DNA of 64,000 nucleotides. It comes from Nemertoderma westbladi (lineage: Eukaryota > Xenacoelomorpha > Nemertodermatida > Nemertodermatidae). The DNA lies in assembly GCA_032718475.1 (NCBI GenBank), contig JAUCBJ010001957.1, positions 1-64,000 of the forward strand, given 5' to 3'. Shown here one piece after another: positions 45,973 through 57,011 of this stretch (position 1 is the stretch's first letter; each line of letters starts with the position of its first letter). Below the pieces are notes generated by a model. The model was not told the DNA's origin and made no database searches. It worked only from the letters and a program-made list of their open reading frames with translations. The position numbers and the translations under genes are program-made.

Positions 45973-48419
45973 CACGAATGGGGTTTGGATTAGAGATTGC
46001 AAGAAAAGTTTTAGAAACTGTGATTGAGTTCATCTTTAGTGTTAGCAAATTTCCCGAAAATGCAGTAGATTTCTATGTGGATGATGTCTATTGTGATGAG
46101 AATTTGGTATCTGCAAGTTCAGTGGAAATTGCTTTGAACAATTACGGTTTACCCACAAAACCCCCTACAAGTATCAAAGAAAATGACGTTTTGGGCTTAC
46201 ATGTATTCGAAGCAAATTCTGAGTTGTGTTGGAAGCGACGTAACAAAGGTGATCTTATACCAGATTTATTTAGCATGACTCGAAGAGGTCTACATTCATG
46301 GACTGGTAAGGTAACTGGCCTATATCCCGTATGCAGTTGGTTACGATTAGCCTGCAGTTGGTTGAAACGACAATGTATAGGAGATTGGGATAGTCCAGTT
46401 GACTCATGGATATTAAAATTGGTGAAAGTTACATGGGAGAGCATATGTAATAACGATCCAGTATGTGGAGTATGGAATGTAAATACTCTTAATGGAAATT
46501 GTGTGATGTGGTGTGATGCTAGTGACATTGCTAGAGGAGTTCTTCTAGAAGTCGATGGTAGAATAATTGAGGATGCTGCTTGGCTACGAAAGAAAAATGA
46601 ATCAAAAGCTCATATCAATGTGGTGGAATTAAATAGCGTGGTCGATGGAATCAATCTCGCAATAGAGTGGAATATTAAACGATTCACATTATGTTCAGAT
46701 TCACAAATTGTGTGCAGGTGGGTTGAAGCAACTCTGAAAAATATACATCGAATTCATGTCGGGGGAATGTATATGAATTTGGTAAAACGTCGTTTAGAAC
46801 TGTTGCTAGAGTTAGTACAGTTATATGGTTTAGATGTTGAGGTAAAGTGGGTGAAATCTGAACAAAACTTGTCTGATAAACTAACGAGACTACCCAGAGG
46901 TTGGAAAGAGTCTGCCACGGTAAATCAACCTGAAATCGAGACATGTAATACGGATAAGTGTTCGGGAATCGGTGCTGTAATGTACCATAACGATAAAGAA
47001 CTATATTGTGGAATTAAATTAGAGCATATAAGAAGAGATCAAATTCAAGACAAAGATATAAACATAATGCTAAGTGATCCTTCACATATCTCAAAAACAA
47101 CAAACTCATACAAAAATGTTAGATCTCAGTTAATGGTGTATAGCGGAATGTTAGTTCGCAAAGTGAAAGTTCCTCCAAACGATTTATTAAATGTTCCAGT
47201 AATTCCAAGTAGTTTAGTCAACGAAGCTATTAAGAATGTCCACGATTCTTATGGTCATCCATGCAGTGAAACTACAAGAGAAATAATCAGGCGGCAAGGT
47301 TATTTCCCCAATATGATGTCGCAATGTCAGAAATTCGTTAAAAGTTGTGAAAGGTGTTCATTATCCGATCCTAAAAAACCAGACGATATTAACCCAACAA
47401 CCCAAATGGTAATACCTGATCGTCCATGGCAAGTGGTTCAGATTGATACCATGAAAATAACTGGTGATATACACTTTGTAGGGTTACTGGCTATGTTTGA
47501 TGTATTAACAAAGTATGTTGAAGTAGAACTTTTGAAAGATTATACTAAAGAGACTGTTGTGTCCAAGTTGCTGAAGATATGCCGACGATGGGGTCCCCCC
47601 GAGGTGATACGTTGCGATTCTGGTACTGAGTTATGGAATTCCATGTCGAAAGCATTATATAACTCTTTTAATATTATTGTTAGACGCGGAGCAGTGAGAC
47701 ATCCAAGAAGTCAGGGAGCAGTAGAACGTTTTAACAGATCATTTTTAACATTGGTACGAAAAACGTTAGAACGAAGTACAGATTGGGCTGTAGAATTGGA
47801 TCAATTGTTATATTTCTATCGTCACAGACCTACGACTACAACTGCCATGAGTCCTACAAAAGCGATGTGTGGTTGGGATTGTTGTTCTAGAAATATCGAT
47901 AAGAAATCTGGGTCATCATGGTCCCAAGGTCTAAATCCTTCTTTAGTTGATACTCTGGAAGAGTGTATGTCAAAATTAGATGGAATAGACATTTCAACAC
48001 CACAAATCTTTGCCACTGGAGATTTGGTGTATTTATTACGTGAAGATAGGTCGCCTAAACACATGACACAATGGACAAAGGGATGGACAGTGACTGATAT
48101 TATAAACTCAACAACAGTACGAATATCTAATACCAATAAGGAGATCAAAGACAAATTTGTAAACATTGATATAATAAAACACGCAGTAGAAGTAAATATT
48201 GATGACCGTTTGGAAAAAGCAAAGATTAAAGAGGATGATAATATAATAAAATCCGATGACAGCGATGATTTCTTAGAATTTGAATGTGGAGAGTTTGATC
48301 AAAGCGATAACAGCAACCAAAATACTGATAATGACGAAAATGAAGATGCAGTAATACCACGACGATCTACACGTGTGAGACGTCCTGTTGATCTGTATGG
48401 AAATCCAAAACGTTATTGA
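45969..48419 (+). CDS. Pol, second part: RT, RNase H, integrase
   Basis: Overlaps the previous frame as ATGA and continues the RT from the next motif (TRMGFGL), then 'FYVDDVYCDE' (Y-V-D-D box) and 'NDVLGLHV'. RNase H is marked by 'VMWCDASDIARG', 'AHINVVELNSVVDGI' and 'FTLCSDSQIV'. Integrase has the zinc motif 'HDSYGHPC...CERC' and the triad D493 (QIDTMKI), D550 (RCDSGTE) and E586 (GAVERFN), the last pair with 35 residues between. A C-terminal region with 'TGDLVYLLRE' and 'KGWTVTDI' resembles the GPY/F module. An acidic tail ends in a basic cluster (RRSTRVRRPVD). All catalytic residues look present. Confidence 0.9.
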   Translation: MTRMGFGLEIARKVLETVIEFIFSVSKFPENAVDFYVDDVYCDENLVSASSVEIALNNYGLPTKPPTSIKENDVLGLHVFEANSELCWKRRNKGDLIPDLFSMTRRGLHSWTGKVTGLYPVCSWLRLACSWLKRQCIGDWDSPVDSWILKLVKVTWESICNNDPVCGVWNVNTLNGNCVMWCDASDIARGVLLEVDGRIIEDAAWLRKKNESKAHINVVELNSVVDGINLAIEWNIKRFTLCSDSQIVCRWVEATLKNIHRIHVGGMYMNLVKRRLELLLELVQLYGLDVEVKWVKSEQNLSDKLTRLPRGWKESATVNQPEIETCNTDKCSGIGAVMYHNDKELYCGIKLEHIRRDQIQDKDINIMLSDPSHISKTTNSYKNVRSQLMVYSGMLVRKVKVPPNDLLNVPVIPSSLVNEAIKNVHDSYGHPCSETTREIIRRQGYFPNMMSQCQKFVKSCERCSLSDPKKPDDINPTTQMVIPDRPWQVVQIDTMKITGDIHFVGLLAMFDVLTKYVEVELLKDYTKETVVSKLLKICRRWGPPEVIRCDSGTELWNSMSKALYNSFNIIVRRGAVRHPRSQGAVERFNRSFLTLVRKTLERSTDWAVELDQLLYFYRHRPTTTTAMSPTKAMCGWDCCSRNIDKKSGSSWSQGLNPSLVDTLEECMSKLDGIDISTPQIFATGDLVYLLREDRSPKHMTQWTKGWTVTDIINSTTVRISNTNKEIKDKFVNIDIIKHAVEVNIDDRLEKAKIKEDDNIIKSDDSDDFLEFECGEFDQSDNSNQNTDNDENEDAVIPRRSTRVRRPVDLYGNPKRY

Positions 48420-48476
48420 TGATGTTACTGAGGGGGATGTAATAAATATGATAGACGGGGTTCTATCAGAGGGGGA

Positions 48477-48828
48477 TGTAATAATTTGTTGTATAGGTTA
48501 TAGTCATGATCACTATAATGGTTACAGTGAGTAGAGTATATGATTAGTATAAAGTGATTTAATAATTGGTTTGTAAACGAGTGTGTATGTAGTGAGAAGT
48601 TATCCAGCTGTGATGATTTGGATGAGAGAATATGTATAGGAGAGGGGTGGTGAGGAAAGGGGTTTTTATGTAGATTATTGGTGTAAACGATTGGATATAG
48701 AGTAAAAGATATATTATAATTGTTTTGTGTATATTATATGTATTGTATCAATTATTGTGTATTTATATTATATTCTATCTTAAAAATAACTGAAAGCATT
48801 TTAAATATTTCGAAATAAAACGATTACA
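48477..48828 (+). repeat. 3' LTR
   Basis: Starts directly after the purine tract 'agaggggga' (48468-48476) and ends 'gattaca' at 48828. A second copy of the purine tract plus LTR-start word 'gagggggatgtaata' lies 39 bp upstream (48430). Confidence 0.93.
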
Positions 48829-49781
48829 CGAGTGAATGATACTCTGGAATCTGTGGTTTGTGTGTGGACGATCAGTGGCAGTTTGCTTGAGCTTTCTGTT
48901 GCTGTGGGTACGTGGTATACGTGAGTGTATGTATGGCCACTGCGAGTGAGTATGGGAAACCTTGCCGGTTGGTTCAGTCGCCGCTGGTTATTAGTAGGAC
49001 CATATCTTTACTGCGCCCCAGCATATTTTGTGCACACAAAGTTATTTTGCCCTGACGGCAAAATAAGGTACTCTCGGCTCTTTTATTAGTCGATACAATT
49101 TTGTCCCCTCTGATTTTGTCACCGATTTGTCTTTCCCGATTATGTCCTCTGTGTGTGCATGGTATGCGTCAGATTTGTGTTTACCGTTATGTACTTGATT
49201 TCGTGAGCATCTATTGAGTACACGTGTACAGTGACTGGTAAGTGGTGACTTGTTCTTAGCTTTAAGCTAGACAGTATTGTTTGCGGAACCGACTTCCCCT
49301 CAATACTGCCGGCGAGGCGGGTGAAAACGTGTCAAAATTCCATGTTGGGTAGCGCAAGCCCACTTGGGACAAGACCGTCGGTTTGGCTCAAGGGCGACCT
49401 TTATGCTCGATCGCTATCGACTGGTCCACCCGCCGGTTGACTCTCTGAGTTGGCTCAATGTACAGTCAGGCCACAGTAAGTTGACAGTAGCCGACCACCT
49501 GGCTACACCGATGAGCTGTGCCGGTGTGATCGGGGGATTGAAAATTGAACCCGGGAAGCATCGGGCTACCCTCCGGCCTGGTCTGATAAAAACGGAGTCA
49601 GACTGGCCCCAAGGGTGGTGGGACAGCGTCCGCCTCGTGGGTGCGCCTCGGAGAGGAGCCCAGAAGGACGCAAGCGTTATCAAGTTCGAGAAAGAATTCT
49701 AAGAATCAGACTAATCCTATCGGCCTTTGAGGAGGCTTCGAAAAGAAGACAAGACACGTCGTTGCAAGTTGCCGTAAAGAC
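48829..49781. other. Region between the two retrotransposons; possible BEL leader
   Basis: No repeat of the 57012-57550 region was found, so a 5' LTR for the BEL element is not demonstrated. A clean stem-loop lies at 49042-49066 (ttattttgcc / ggcaaaataa, 5-nt loop). Open frames at 49364-49702 and 49615-49962 have no family signature. A donor-like 'gggtgagt' occurs at about 49793. Confidence 0.45.
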
Positions 49782-50561
49782 TTGGTTACAGTGGGTGAGT
49801 CTCCAAGTTCAAAGAACTGCCCTGTGGAAATCTCAGTTAGCTCAACCCTTGGAGAATCAACAGACACCACCTTTTCCCAAGTGGAAAGTGAAGCGACAGC
49901 AGAGAAACCGCATAAGAGGGATGCTATTGACATCTATCTGTCAGACTATCAACGCTTTGTAGGTGACGAAGAGTTGAGGAGACGGCTGGATGGACTTAGC
50001 CCTAATAGTGAAGGAGCCAAGCTTGTGTTGGACGCAATCGATGCGGATATGAGAGCTGCGAACCAAGCTAAATTTGATGAACGCCTCCGCATCGCTAGAG
50101 TCCAAGAAGAACAAGTAAAGAAAAAACATATAGAAGACAGAAAGACAGCGGCAGTGGCAGCAGCAGTGGCAGAAGCGGAAAGAAAGGCGGCAGTGGCAGC
50201 GGCCGAAGCGGAAAGAAAGGCGGTAGTGGCAGCGGCAGAGGCAGTGGCAGAAGCAGAACGGAGGGCATCTGAAGAAACAACCCAACTAGAGTTGGAAAAT
50301 CTTCAAGAGAATCAAGACTGCATAAATAAACAGTTAACAGCTAGTCAAATGCAGATGATGAGTCGATCTACTCCCAAAAGACAGGGATATACATCATCTG
50401 AGGAAGGCGATACCACCGATCCTGAAGGCGGAGGAAATCGATCTCGCCTAAGCAGACGTAGAAGAATGTCCCACCGTCAGAAATTGCCTGATTTGCCCCC
50501 AACTGTTAGAAGGCAACTAGCTAGCACAGACTTAGTAGTACAGAACCCACAGACCAAATAA
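49782..50561 (+). pseudogene. BEL Gag, N-terminal coiled-coil part
   Basis: About 259 codons; the frame is open upstream too, and there is no clear ATG at its start. Residues ~100-190 are a long charged helix with Ala/Glu/Arg runs ('AAVAEAERKAAVAAAEAERK'), predicted coiled coil, encoded by an imperfect ~45-bp internal repeat (gcggaaagaaaggcgg). A basic Ser/Arg segment follows (SRLSRRRRMSHRQK). It stops at 50561, while frame 2 is open across that point, so a one-base change near 50553 separates it from the rest of Gag. Confidence 0.65.
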
Positions 50562-51727
50562 TTAAAATAGAAAGACTCCCTACTATAGTAGATGAGCCTG
50601 AAATTATTAGGCCTGTTCTCGAAGCCACCCCTTTGGTGATAGAGACACCTGTACTCCCAGAACTTACCTCTAAATTCCCTCTGCACAGCACTAAGCTACC
50701 TGTGCCCAGCAGAACAGCCCATGAGACAGTTCATGTCCTGGACTCCGAGCGAAATATTAATGATTTGTCGCCCGTTGTCCCTCGTCCGCCCGCTACAACG
50801 TTGGCGGCTCCCGCTTCGGCGGTCGAGTGGGTGGATGAGAGACGGCGGGGGATGGATCTCCTGCTCGGGCAGATGCAGGAGACTGTTAAGCAGTTCAAGG
50901 GCACAGTAAGGGAAAGTAGGTTAGAGTTGCAAGAAGTGCAGCAAAGTATCGCGTTAGAACGCGATAAATTAGTAAATACACAAAAGGGTATACCACCACC
51001 CCCGGTAACAATGTGTCAACCTGTTAGGTCTGAAGTATCTCATGCGCAAGGTGTGGAGCCTACACGTATCTATACTGCTAGCGAAGTAGAAACTCCTATA
51101 GTGAACCCTATTAAGGGTAATTATAAACCTGTTGACAATGATATTCCCTATAGACCTGATCATAATCCGAGAAATTTATATACCGATAACTCGATATTAA
51201 ATAACACGATGGCCCAAGAAAGTTTTATGCGTCAAATGGCTAGAACCGAAGCCCGTCAAGCGGTAAAGGTGGGAGAGATAGTCAAGTTCAATGGAGATGA
51301 GATGAAATGGTTACCTTTTAATGAATATTATAAAGATAACATACAGAACTCTGTGCTATCTAACGGAGAGAAACTTAGATTCCTCATCGAGTGCTTGGAA
51401 GGATCTCCCAAGTTAATGGCGTTAAAGTTTATTGGACATCCAGACGGATTAAGACAAGTTTGGGATACACTAAACATCAGGTATGGTAATAGGAATAACA
51501 TAGCTAAATATTTGTATGCAAAATTAGTAGCGCCCCGAAAGTTCATTAGCAGCGGGATAATAGAGTTTTCCGATGAGATTCAAGAGATCTGTAGACAATT
51601 AGATTGGTTAGGTAAGTCTCATGAATATCAGAGTTCTATGGTTATTGGAGCCGTGGCTTCTACTTTACCGAAGGGTGGAGTAGGTACACGCTGGGATAAG
51701 AAAGTGTTATATATGATGGAACAATAA
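50552..51727 (+). pseudogene. BEL Gag, central part with DUF1759-like region
   Basis: Open from 50552 to the TAA at 51727. Pro-rich and variable at first, with a helix around 'MDLLLGQMQETVKQFKGTVR'. Then 'IVKFNGDEMKWLPFNEYYKD', 'LRFLIECLEGSPKLMALKF' and 'VWDTLNIRYGNRNNIAKYL' correspond to the conserved Gag domain of BEL/Pao elements (DUF1759). The TAA falls directly before the 'DPTMADLMSFLDGEVK' block, which is continuous with it in the same frame, so one nonsense change splits the domain. Confidence 0.8.
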
Positions 51728-51742
51728 CGACGAGACCCTACC

Positions 51743-52777
51743 ATGGCTGATCTCATGTCATTCTTAGATGGAGAAGTGAAATTACAGCTCCTAAGGCAGT
51801 CCAGAGAGAAGACACCGGAAAACAAGGTAAGTGAGAAACCCGTTTCTAGGAGAAAAGTAACACCAGTGTGTTATACCGACGACGGCGAAAGCCAGACTTC
51901 TCAAGGAGAGGATAGCGGGAAAGACACTGAAAGATCTTATTATGTCAATAAAACGCCTAAAGAACAGGTAAGTAAATTCAAGTCTCGAACCAATGACAGG
52001 AGAGAACAGGTAAGAAAAACTCCTCCTACGTCTCCTAAGAGAATTCAGGTAAGAAAGCCCGAAGAAAGAACGAGTGTGCACAATGTTATTCAAAATAAGG
52101 TAAGTAACATCAAACCGAAATGTGTGCTATGTGACGGGACCCACCGTTTGAATATGTGTGATGAATTCCTAAAGAAATCATTAATGGAGAGACGGGAAGT
52201 CATGTGGGATAAGCGGTTGTGTTATAATTGCCTCAGACAAGGACACCAAAGGCGAACCTGTTACTCCGACACAAGGTGTGCAAAGTGCGATGCGAAACAT
52301 CATATCTTGTTGCACACAGAATTCGAACGAAACAGTCCGAGTCAGGTAAGTGATTCCGAACTACATGTCCAATTCAGTGATGTGAACGACACTGACCAAA
52401 GTTCTGAGATGGAAGGATTCTATACGGATGAATTCTCCGACGAAGATGAATCCTGTTACATGATAAATACCGCAGTGTATCGAGCACTTACGTATGAAAA
52501 AGACACAGACAGCGACCTCACCCTAACTACTTCTGATCGACAACCATCTTGGAAAGCGCCAACTTCCAATGTAGGAATCCGAGAATTTCCTGTAGTACAG
52601 TTAAGGGTCCACGGACCTAAAAGGAGTTATATAGTGAACGCCCTTCTTGACTCCGGTAGTACAGGAACATTCATCGACAAAGAACTAGCCGAAGACATCT
52701 TTGCTGGACAACCCAAGTTCCGAACTAAGCTAAACATGTCAGGAATTATGCAGGTTTGGAAATCTACAGTAATTTAG
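51743..52777 (+). pseudogene. BEL zinc knuckles and aspartic protease
   Basis: Begins with the end of the Gag domain (MADLMSFLDGEV), then a basic, Ser/Lys/Glu-rich linker, then Cys/His motifs: 'CVLCDGTHRLNMC', 'CYNCLRQGHQRRTC' and 'CAKCDAKHHILLH', the typical BEL/Pao set. Near the end 'YIVNALLDSGSTGTFIDKEL' is the retropepsin active site. The linker contains six near-consensus splice donors, (A/C)AG|GTAAG(T/A), at 51827, 51968, 52010, 52049, 52100 and 52346. The frame shifts near 52755, before the rest of the protease. Confidence 0.88.
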
Positions 52778-54687
52778 CGGATTATTATGTAGGTGCATTG
52801 TCCACCCCCCAGGATGAACTAGGAGAACATAGTATAAGGTCAGTAAAGATGGTGGCGATAAAGAACTTCGCTACCAGCCAAGTGGAACCTTATAACTGGG
52901 ATGAGGACGATTTCACCCCGCAGCTTGAAATACCTAGATTCGCCACCGATTACCCTGGAGTGCAAATACTCATCGGTCAAAACGCGCATGAAGCGCTCGA
53001 GACATTGGAGAAACGGCCTGCTCAACCGCAACCACTACAAGCTTATGAGGGAAGAACTAGAGTGGGTTGGTACTTTACTGGCCCTTCCCGTAGAACTCTC
53101 ATGGAAAGATTACCGAAAGATCAGGTATATCAAGTAAGAGAATGGGAAGTTGAGAGCAGTGAGTTAGACGATCCAACTGAGGGAACACCATACTCCTCAG
53201 ATAATGACGATGTCCACCAACTCTTCGACGAGGAGAATACCATTGATCTCCTTAAGGTAAACGAGACTTGGCAAAACCAAGTGAACTTATGTCAGCTCCT
53301 TCGTCCATCAGAACGAGACGACTATAACGACGAACTGAATGACGTCATTGAACGTTGTAATGCCAAGACTCGGGATGAACACGCCGTACGATTCTTTACT
53401 CAAGAGGCTGTAGAGCCCAATTCCTACGATAAGGCCCTATCGGTAGAAGAAGAAAGAGCCAAGCAGATCCAAGAGACAACTACACGTTCTCTTAAAGATC
53501 AAGGTAGATATGAAATCGGTCTACCTTTCCGAAAGCGAGAACCAAAGTTCATAAACAACAGACCCTTGGCGGAGAAAAGAATTGCTCAACTACATCGACG
53601 CCTTACGGCAAATTCTTCAGCTAAAGAAATGTATCAAACGCAGTTGAAGAAATTTATTAGCAAGGGATATGCGGAGCGAGTACCGGAAGAAACACCTATA
53701 ACTGAGAGAACATATTATTTAACTCACCATTACGTTCCCAAACCCGGTAAACCCCATGAGGTACGAGTAGTGTTTGACGGCTCCGCCCTCTACATGGGCC
53801 AATCCCTTAATTCCGAATTGTTACCCGGACCCAACTTACTCCAATCCTTGTTGGGAATACTCTTAAGATTAAGACAATATTCAATCGCTTTTGCCTCTGA
53901 TATAGAAGGCATGTTCTTACAAGTCAAGGCGCTGGATAGGGATCGAGATAGCCTACGATTTCTGTGGTGGCCTGAAGGAGACCTCAACCAGAAACCGGTG
54001 GAGTACTGGATGACCATCCAGGCTTTTGGGATAATCTCAAGCCCTTCAAACGCCTGTTCAGTGGTGCGCACCACTGCGGATGACAATCGAGAAGCCTTCT
54101 CTAAAGAGGTGATTGACAACATCAAACGGGATATATACATGGACGACAATCTAAAGTCCCTTCCATCAGTCGAAGAAGCCATTGATGTCGCTAAAGGAAC
54201 GGTAGAGTGCTTAAAAAGAGGTGGATTTCGATTAACTAAATTCACCAGCAACTCCCGTGAGTTTCTGGAGTCGATCCCGGTAGAAGATCGAGGAGCGAAA
54301 GACCTAGATCTAATCAAAGATGATCTTCCAGAAACCAAGACACTTGGTTTGAAATGGGACACAGAGAGAGATATCCTGTTTTTCCAGCTAAAACAGCGAG
54401 ATAATCCAGTTCGGACTAAATGGATTTGTTTAAGTATCCTGAGCACTTATTTCGATCCATTGGGATTTATTAGCCCAGTTATATTGATTGCTCGGAGTTT
54501 AGTACAACAAATGTGGCTTGAAAACCACTCATGGGACGATCCACTTAAGGGAGAATTATTAAAGAAGTGGATGAAATGGGAAGATTCTCTACCAGCCATT
54601 GAGAACTTTATAATTTCCCGTTCATATTTTGGTCATGTTATTCCTATCAACTCCATGTGTTTGGAGACGCCAGCGATATGGGAATAG
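52756..54687 (+). pseudogene. BEL protease end and reverse transcriptase
   Basis: Starts in the second half of the protease ('YPGVQILIGQNAHEAL'). It passes through a linker with 'KRIAQLHRRLTANSSAKEMY' and 'TYYLTHHYVPKPGKPHEVRV' to RT: 'FDGSALYMGQSLN', 'SIAFASDIEGMFLQVK' (first catalytic Asp), 'MTIQAFGIISSPSNACSVV' and 'DIYMDDNLKSL' (Y-M-D-D box near residue 461). After this 'FRLTKFTSNSREFLESIP' and 'SILSTYFDPLGFISPVIL' match the Peptidase_A17-type region found in BEL/Pao. The frame is lost near 54645, just before the RNase H 'FGDAS' motif. Confidence 0.9.
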
Positions 54688-57011
54688 GTATAGTAGCCTA
54701 CCTAAGAGTGGAAACTCCGGATGGAATCAAAGTCGCCTTGGTTACCTCTAAGGCATTGATAAACAACAAGTTGAAAGTTCCTCAAGAGGAGTTAAAAGCG
54801 GCTCTATACGCTACAGCCATCGGCCGGAATGTAACAGAACAGATCGACTATCCACTGGAGAAAACTGTCTATTGGACCGATGCTTTACTCGTGTTGGAGT
54901 ATATAACCAATGAAGTCTGTCAGTTCAGTGTCTTCGTTACCAACAGAGTAGCCATTATACTTAGTCGCACAAAGATGGATCAATGGAGACATTGCCCCGG
55001 AACGATCAATCCAGCAGACATCGCCTCCAGGGGAGCTACTCCACAAGAACTGGTAGATACTCCAGACTGGTTAGGTGGACCCGAATTCCTCTACAAAGAA
55101 GAAGAAGAATGGCCTCCTCATCTTACTACGGCAGAGATCAGACAGGCCAAGGGAGCGGAGAAAGTCAAACCTAAAACTCGGGCGAGTAAATCGAAGTTAT
55201 TTAAACCTATGGTAGATCTGTCTGTACTACATACTTCCGGAGACGACGCTTTGGATCAGAGGCCCACAGCCATAAATAAGTCTGTTGTGGAAATCCGTGA
55301 GAAGGATTGGAAATCTGGAATACCAGACGTCTCGCAAGGACTCTCACCTCTCCTGCAGAGAACGATATATCACTACAGTTCCTGGAATCGGCTCTGTAAG
55401 GCCGTTACATATTTAAAAAGATGTTTTCACCATCACTACTCCGGGATGAAGACCAATAGTGATACCGCTCTGCTGACATCGGTGCAGGTCCATGTTGTTA
55501 AAGATCTTCCCAAATATAAGATATCCGACAGGTTTCTGAAGGAGAAGATCAGTTATCAGGAGCATGAAGAAACCAACAAGCAGATGCTGAGACTCCTGCA
55601 ATGCTATGATGATTCCGATAAGTATTTCCTGTTGTTGAGAAATCCACAGATGCGCTTAAGGGATCGTTTCTCTAGCACAATGATAGATGGGTTGATACGT
55701 GTTGGCGGAAGATTAACGAATGCTCCATTATCCTTTGACACTAAGTTTCCCATACTCATTAGAAATCTTGAAATACAAGTCAAGATGATTGTAGATGTTC
55801 ACAGCAAACTTTATCATGCTGGTAGAGAACGAGTTCTTAGCGAAATTCGAACTCGCTATTATTTTTATAAACCCCGTAGAGCTCTGAACCAAGTTCTTAG
55901 GAACTGCATACCCTGTAGGAAAGCATTCAGTAGGCCTTTAACACAGCGAGAGGCAGAATTACCTAGGGAACGAGTAAGCTTCTATGAACCACCCTTTACT
56001 AATACCGGTGTAGATTTATTTGGCCCTATTGAAGTATATCGTGCTAGGACTATAGTCAAGAGATGGTGTGTCATCTTTGTTTGTATGACTTGTAGAGCTA
56101 TCCATCTCGATATGGTGAACGATTTATCTACCAACAGCTTCCTATTAAGCTTACGACGACAGATCGCTCGCTTTGGAACTAGTAACACGATAAGATCTGA
56201 TAAGGGAACAAACTTCATTGGTGCCAACAATGAAATCAAAGCTTACGTCAAAGATTGGAACCAAAGACAGGTGGACGATCAGCTAAGGGTAACAGCGTCT
56301 AGCTGGACCTTTAACGCCGCCGACACCCCTTGGTGGGGAGGAAGTTGGGAGAGATTAATTAGAAGCGTGAAGACCGCATTTCACTTTATAGTGCCGTGCC
56401 GCGCGTATCTCACCGACGAACTTTTGCGGACGTTAATGGAGGAAATCGCCGCCTATCTCAACGAGAGACCGCTTATGCCAGTCTCATCGAGTCCCGATTC
56501 CCTGGAAGCACTAACACCCGCGCACTTCCTACTGAAGAAACCTGTAGCCATGCTCCCACAATCGGAAATCACAGACGGAGACGAATACTGCCGGCAAACT
56601 TGGCAACTCATGCAGTTGTTATCCCGTTGTTTCGCTGACCATTTCGAAAAACACTATCTGCCCACACTACAACTTCGAACGAAGTGGTTTGCGCAGCAAG
56701 AAAACGTCAGCGCTGGAGACATGGTCCTTATTGTGGATTCAGATCTTCCACGTAAGCGGTGGCAGACAGGTCGTATCATCGAGACTCACATCTCGGATGA
56801 CGGTTTGGTGCGATCGGTAGAACTCGTCGTCATGCGACGTAACTTCAAGAAACTGGGAATTGTCTTCGAGACACAGCAGCTCAATCGCCCAGTTGGTCGT
56901 TTATGTTTACTGGAAAGAGACAGAGAACTCTCCGGAAACTATGGAAGACAAGATACTCTTCCCACGACCACCTCCCTAATCCAACAAACATCTAGGGACT
57001 CCCCAGCTTAG
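54657..57011 (+). pseudogene. BEL RNase H, integrase and C-terminal domain
   Basis: The frame is open from slightly upstream and begins with 'FGDASDMGIGIVAYL', the first RNase H motif. 'PQEELKAALYATAI' and 'YWTDALLVLEYI' are the next two, then 'NPADIASRGATPQELVDTPD', a BEL/Pao hallmark. Integrase has a zinc motif ('HAGRERVLSEIRTRY', 'CIPCRKAF') and the triad D453 (TGVDLFGP), D515 (IRSDKGTNF) and E565 (GSWERLIRSV). The spacing between the last two (49) is the long type usual in BEL/Pao. The C-terminal 'AGDMVLIVDSDLPRKRWQTG' matches DUF5641. All catalytic residues are present; the defect is the upstream frame break. Confidence 0.92.

Larger units (their letters stand above)
43751..48828 (+). 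mobile_element. Young LTR retrotransposon (Ty3/gypsy-type order), 5,078 bp
   Basis: Two LTRs of 356 and 352 bp, both TGTAAT...ATTACA, differ mainly by one 4-bp indel, so insertion was recent. Between them lie Gag with two zinc knuckles and Pol in the order protease, RT, RNase H, integrase. The coding part is three frames, each shifted by -1 from the one before. The 3' LTR is preceded by a polypurine tract. Flanking 5-mers are 'ggtgt' and 'cgagt', which do not match, so no target duplication is seen. Confidence 0.93.
49782..57011 (+). mobile_element. BEL/Pao retrotransposon coding region, 4 frame breaks
   Basis: Order is Gag, zinc knuckles, aspartic protease, RT, RNase H, integrase, C-terminal domain, all of BEL/Pao type. 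The coding DNA is continuous but broken at about 50553 (frame shift), 51725-51727 (in-frame TAA), about 52755 (frame shift) and about 54645 (frame shift). Outside those points the reading frames are clean. No LTR pair was found. A possible 3' LTR start is 'tgtgaccatattat' at 57030, but its partner is not seen. Confidence 0.9.
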
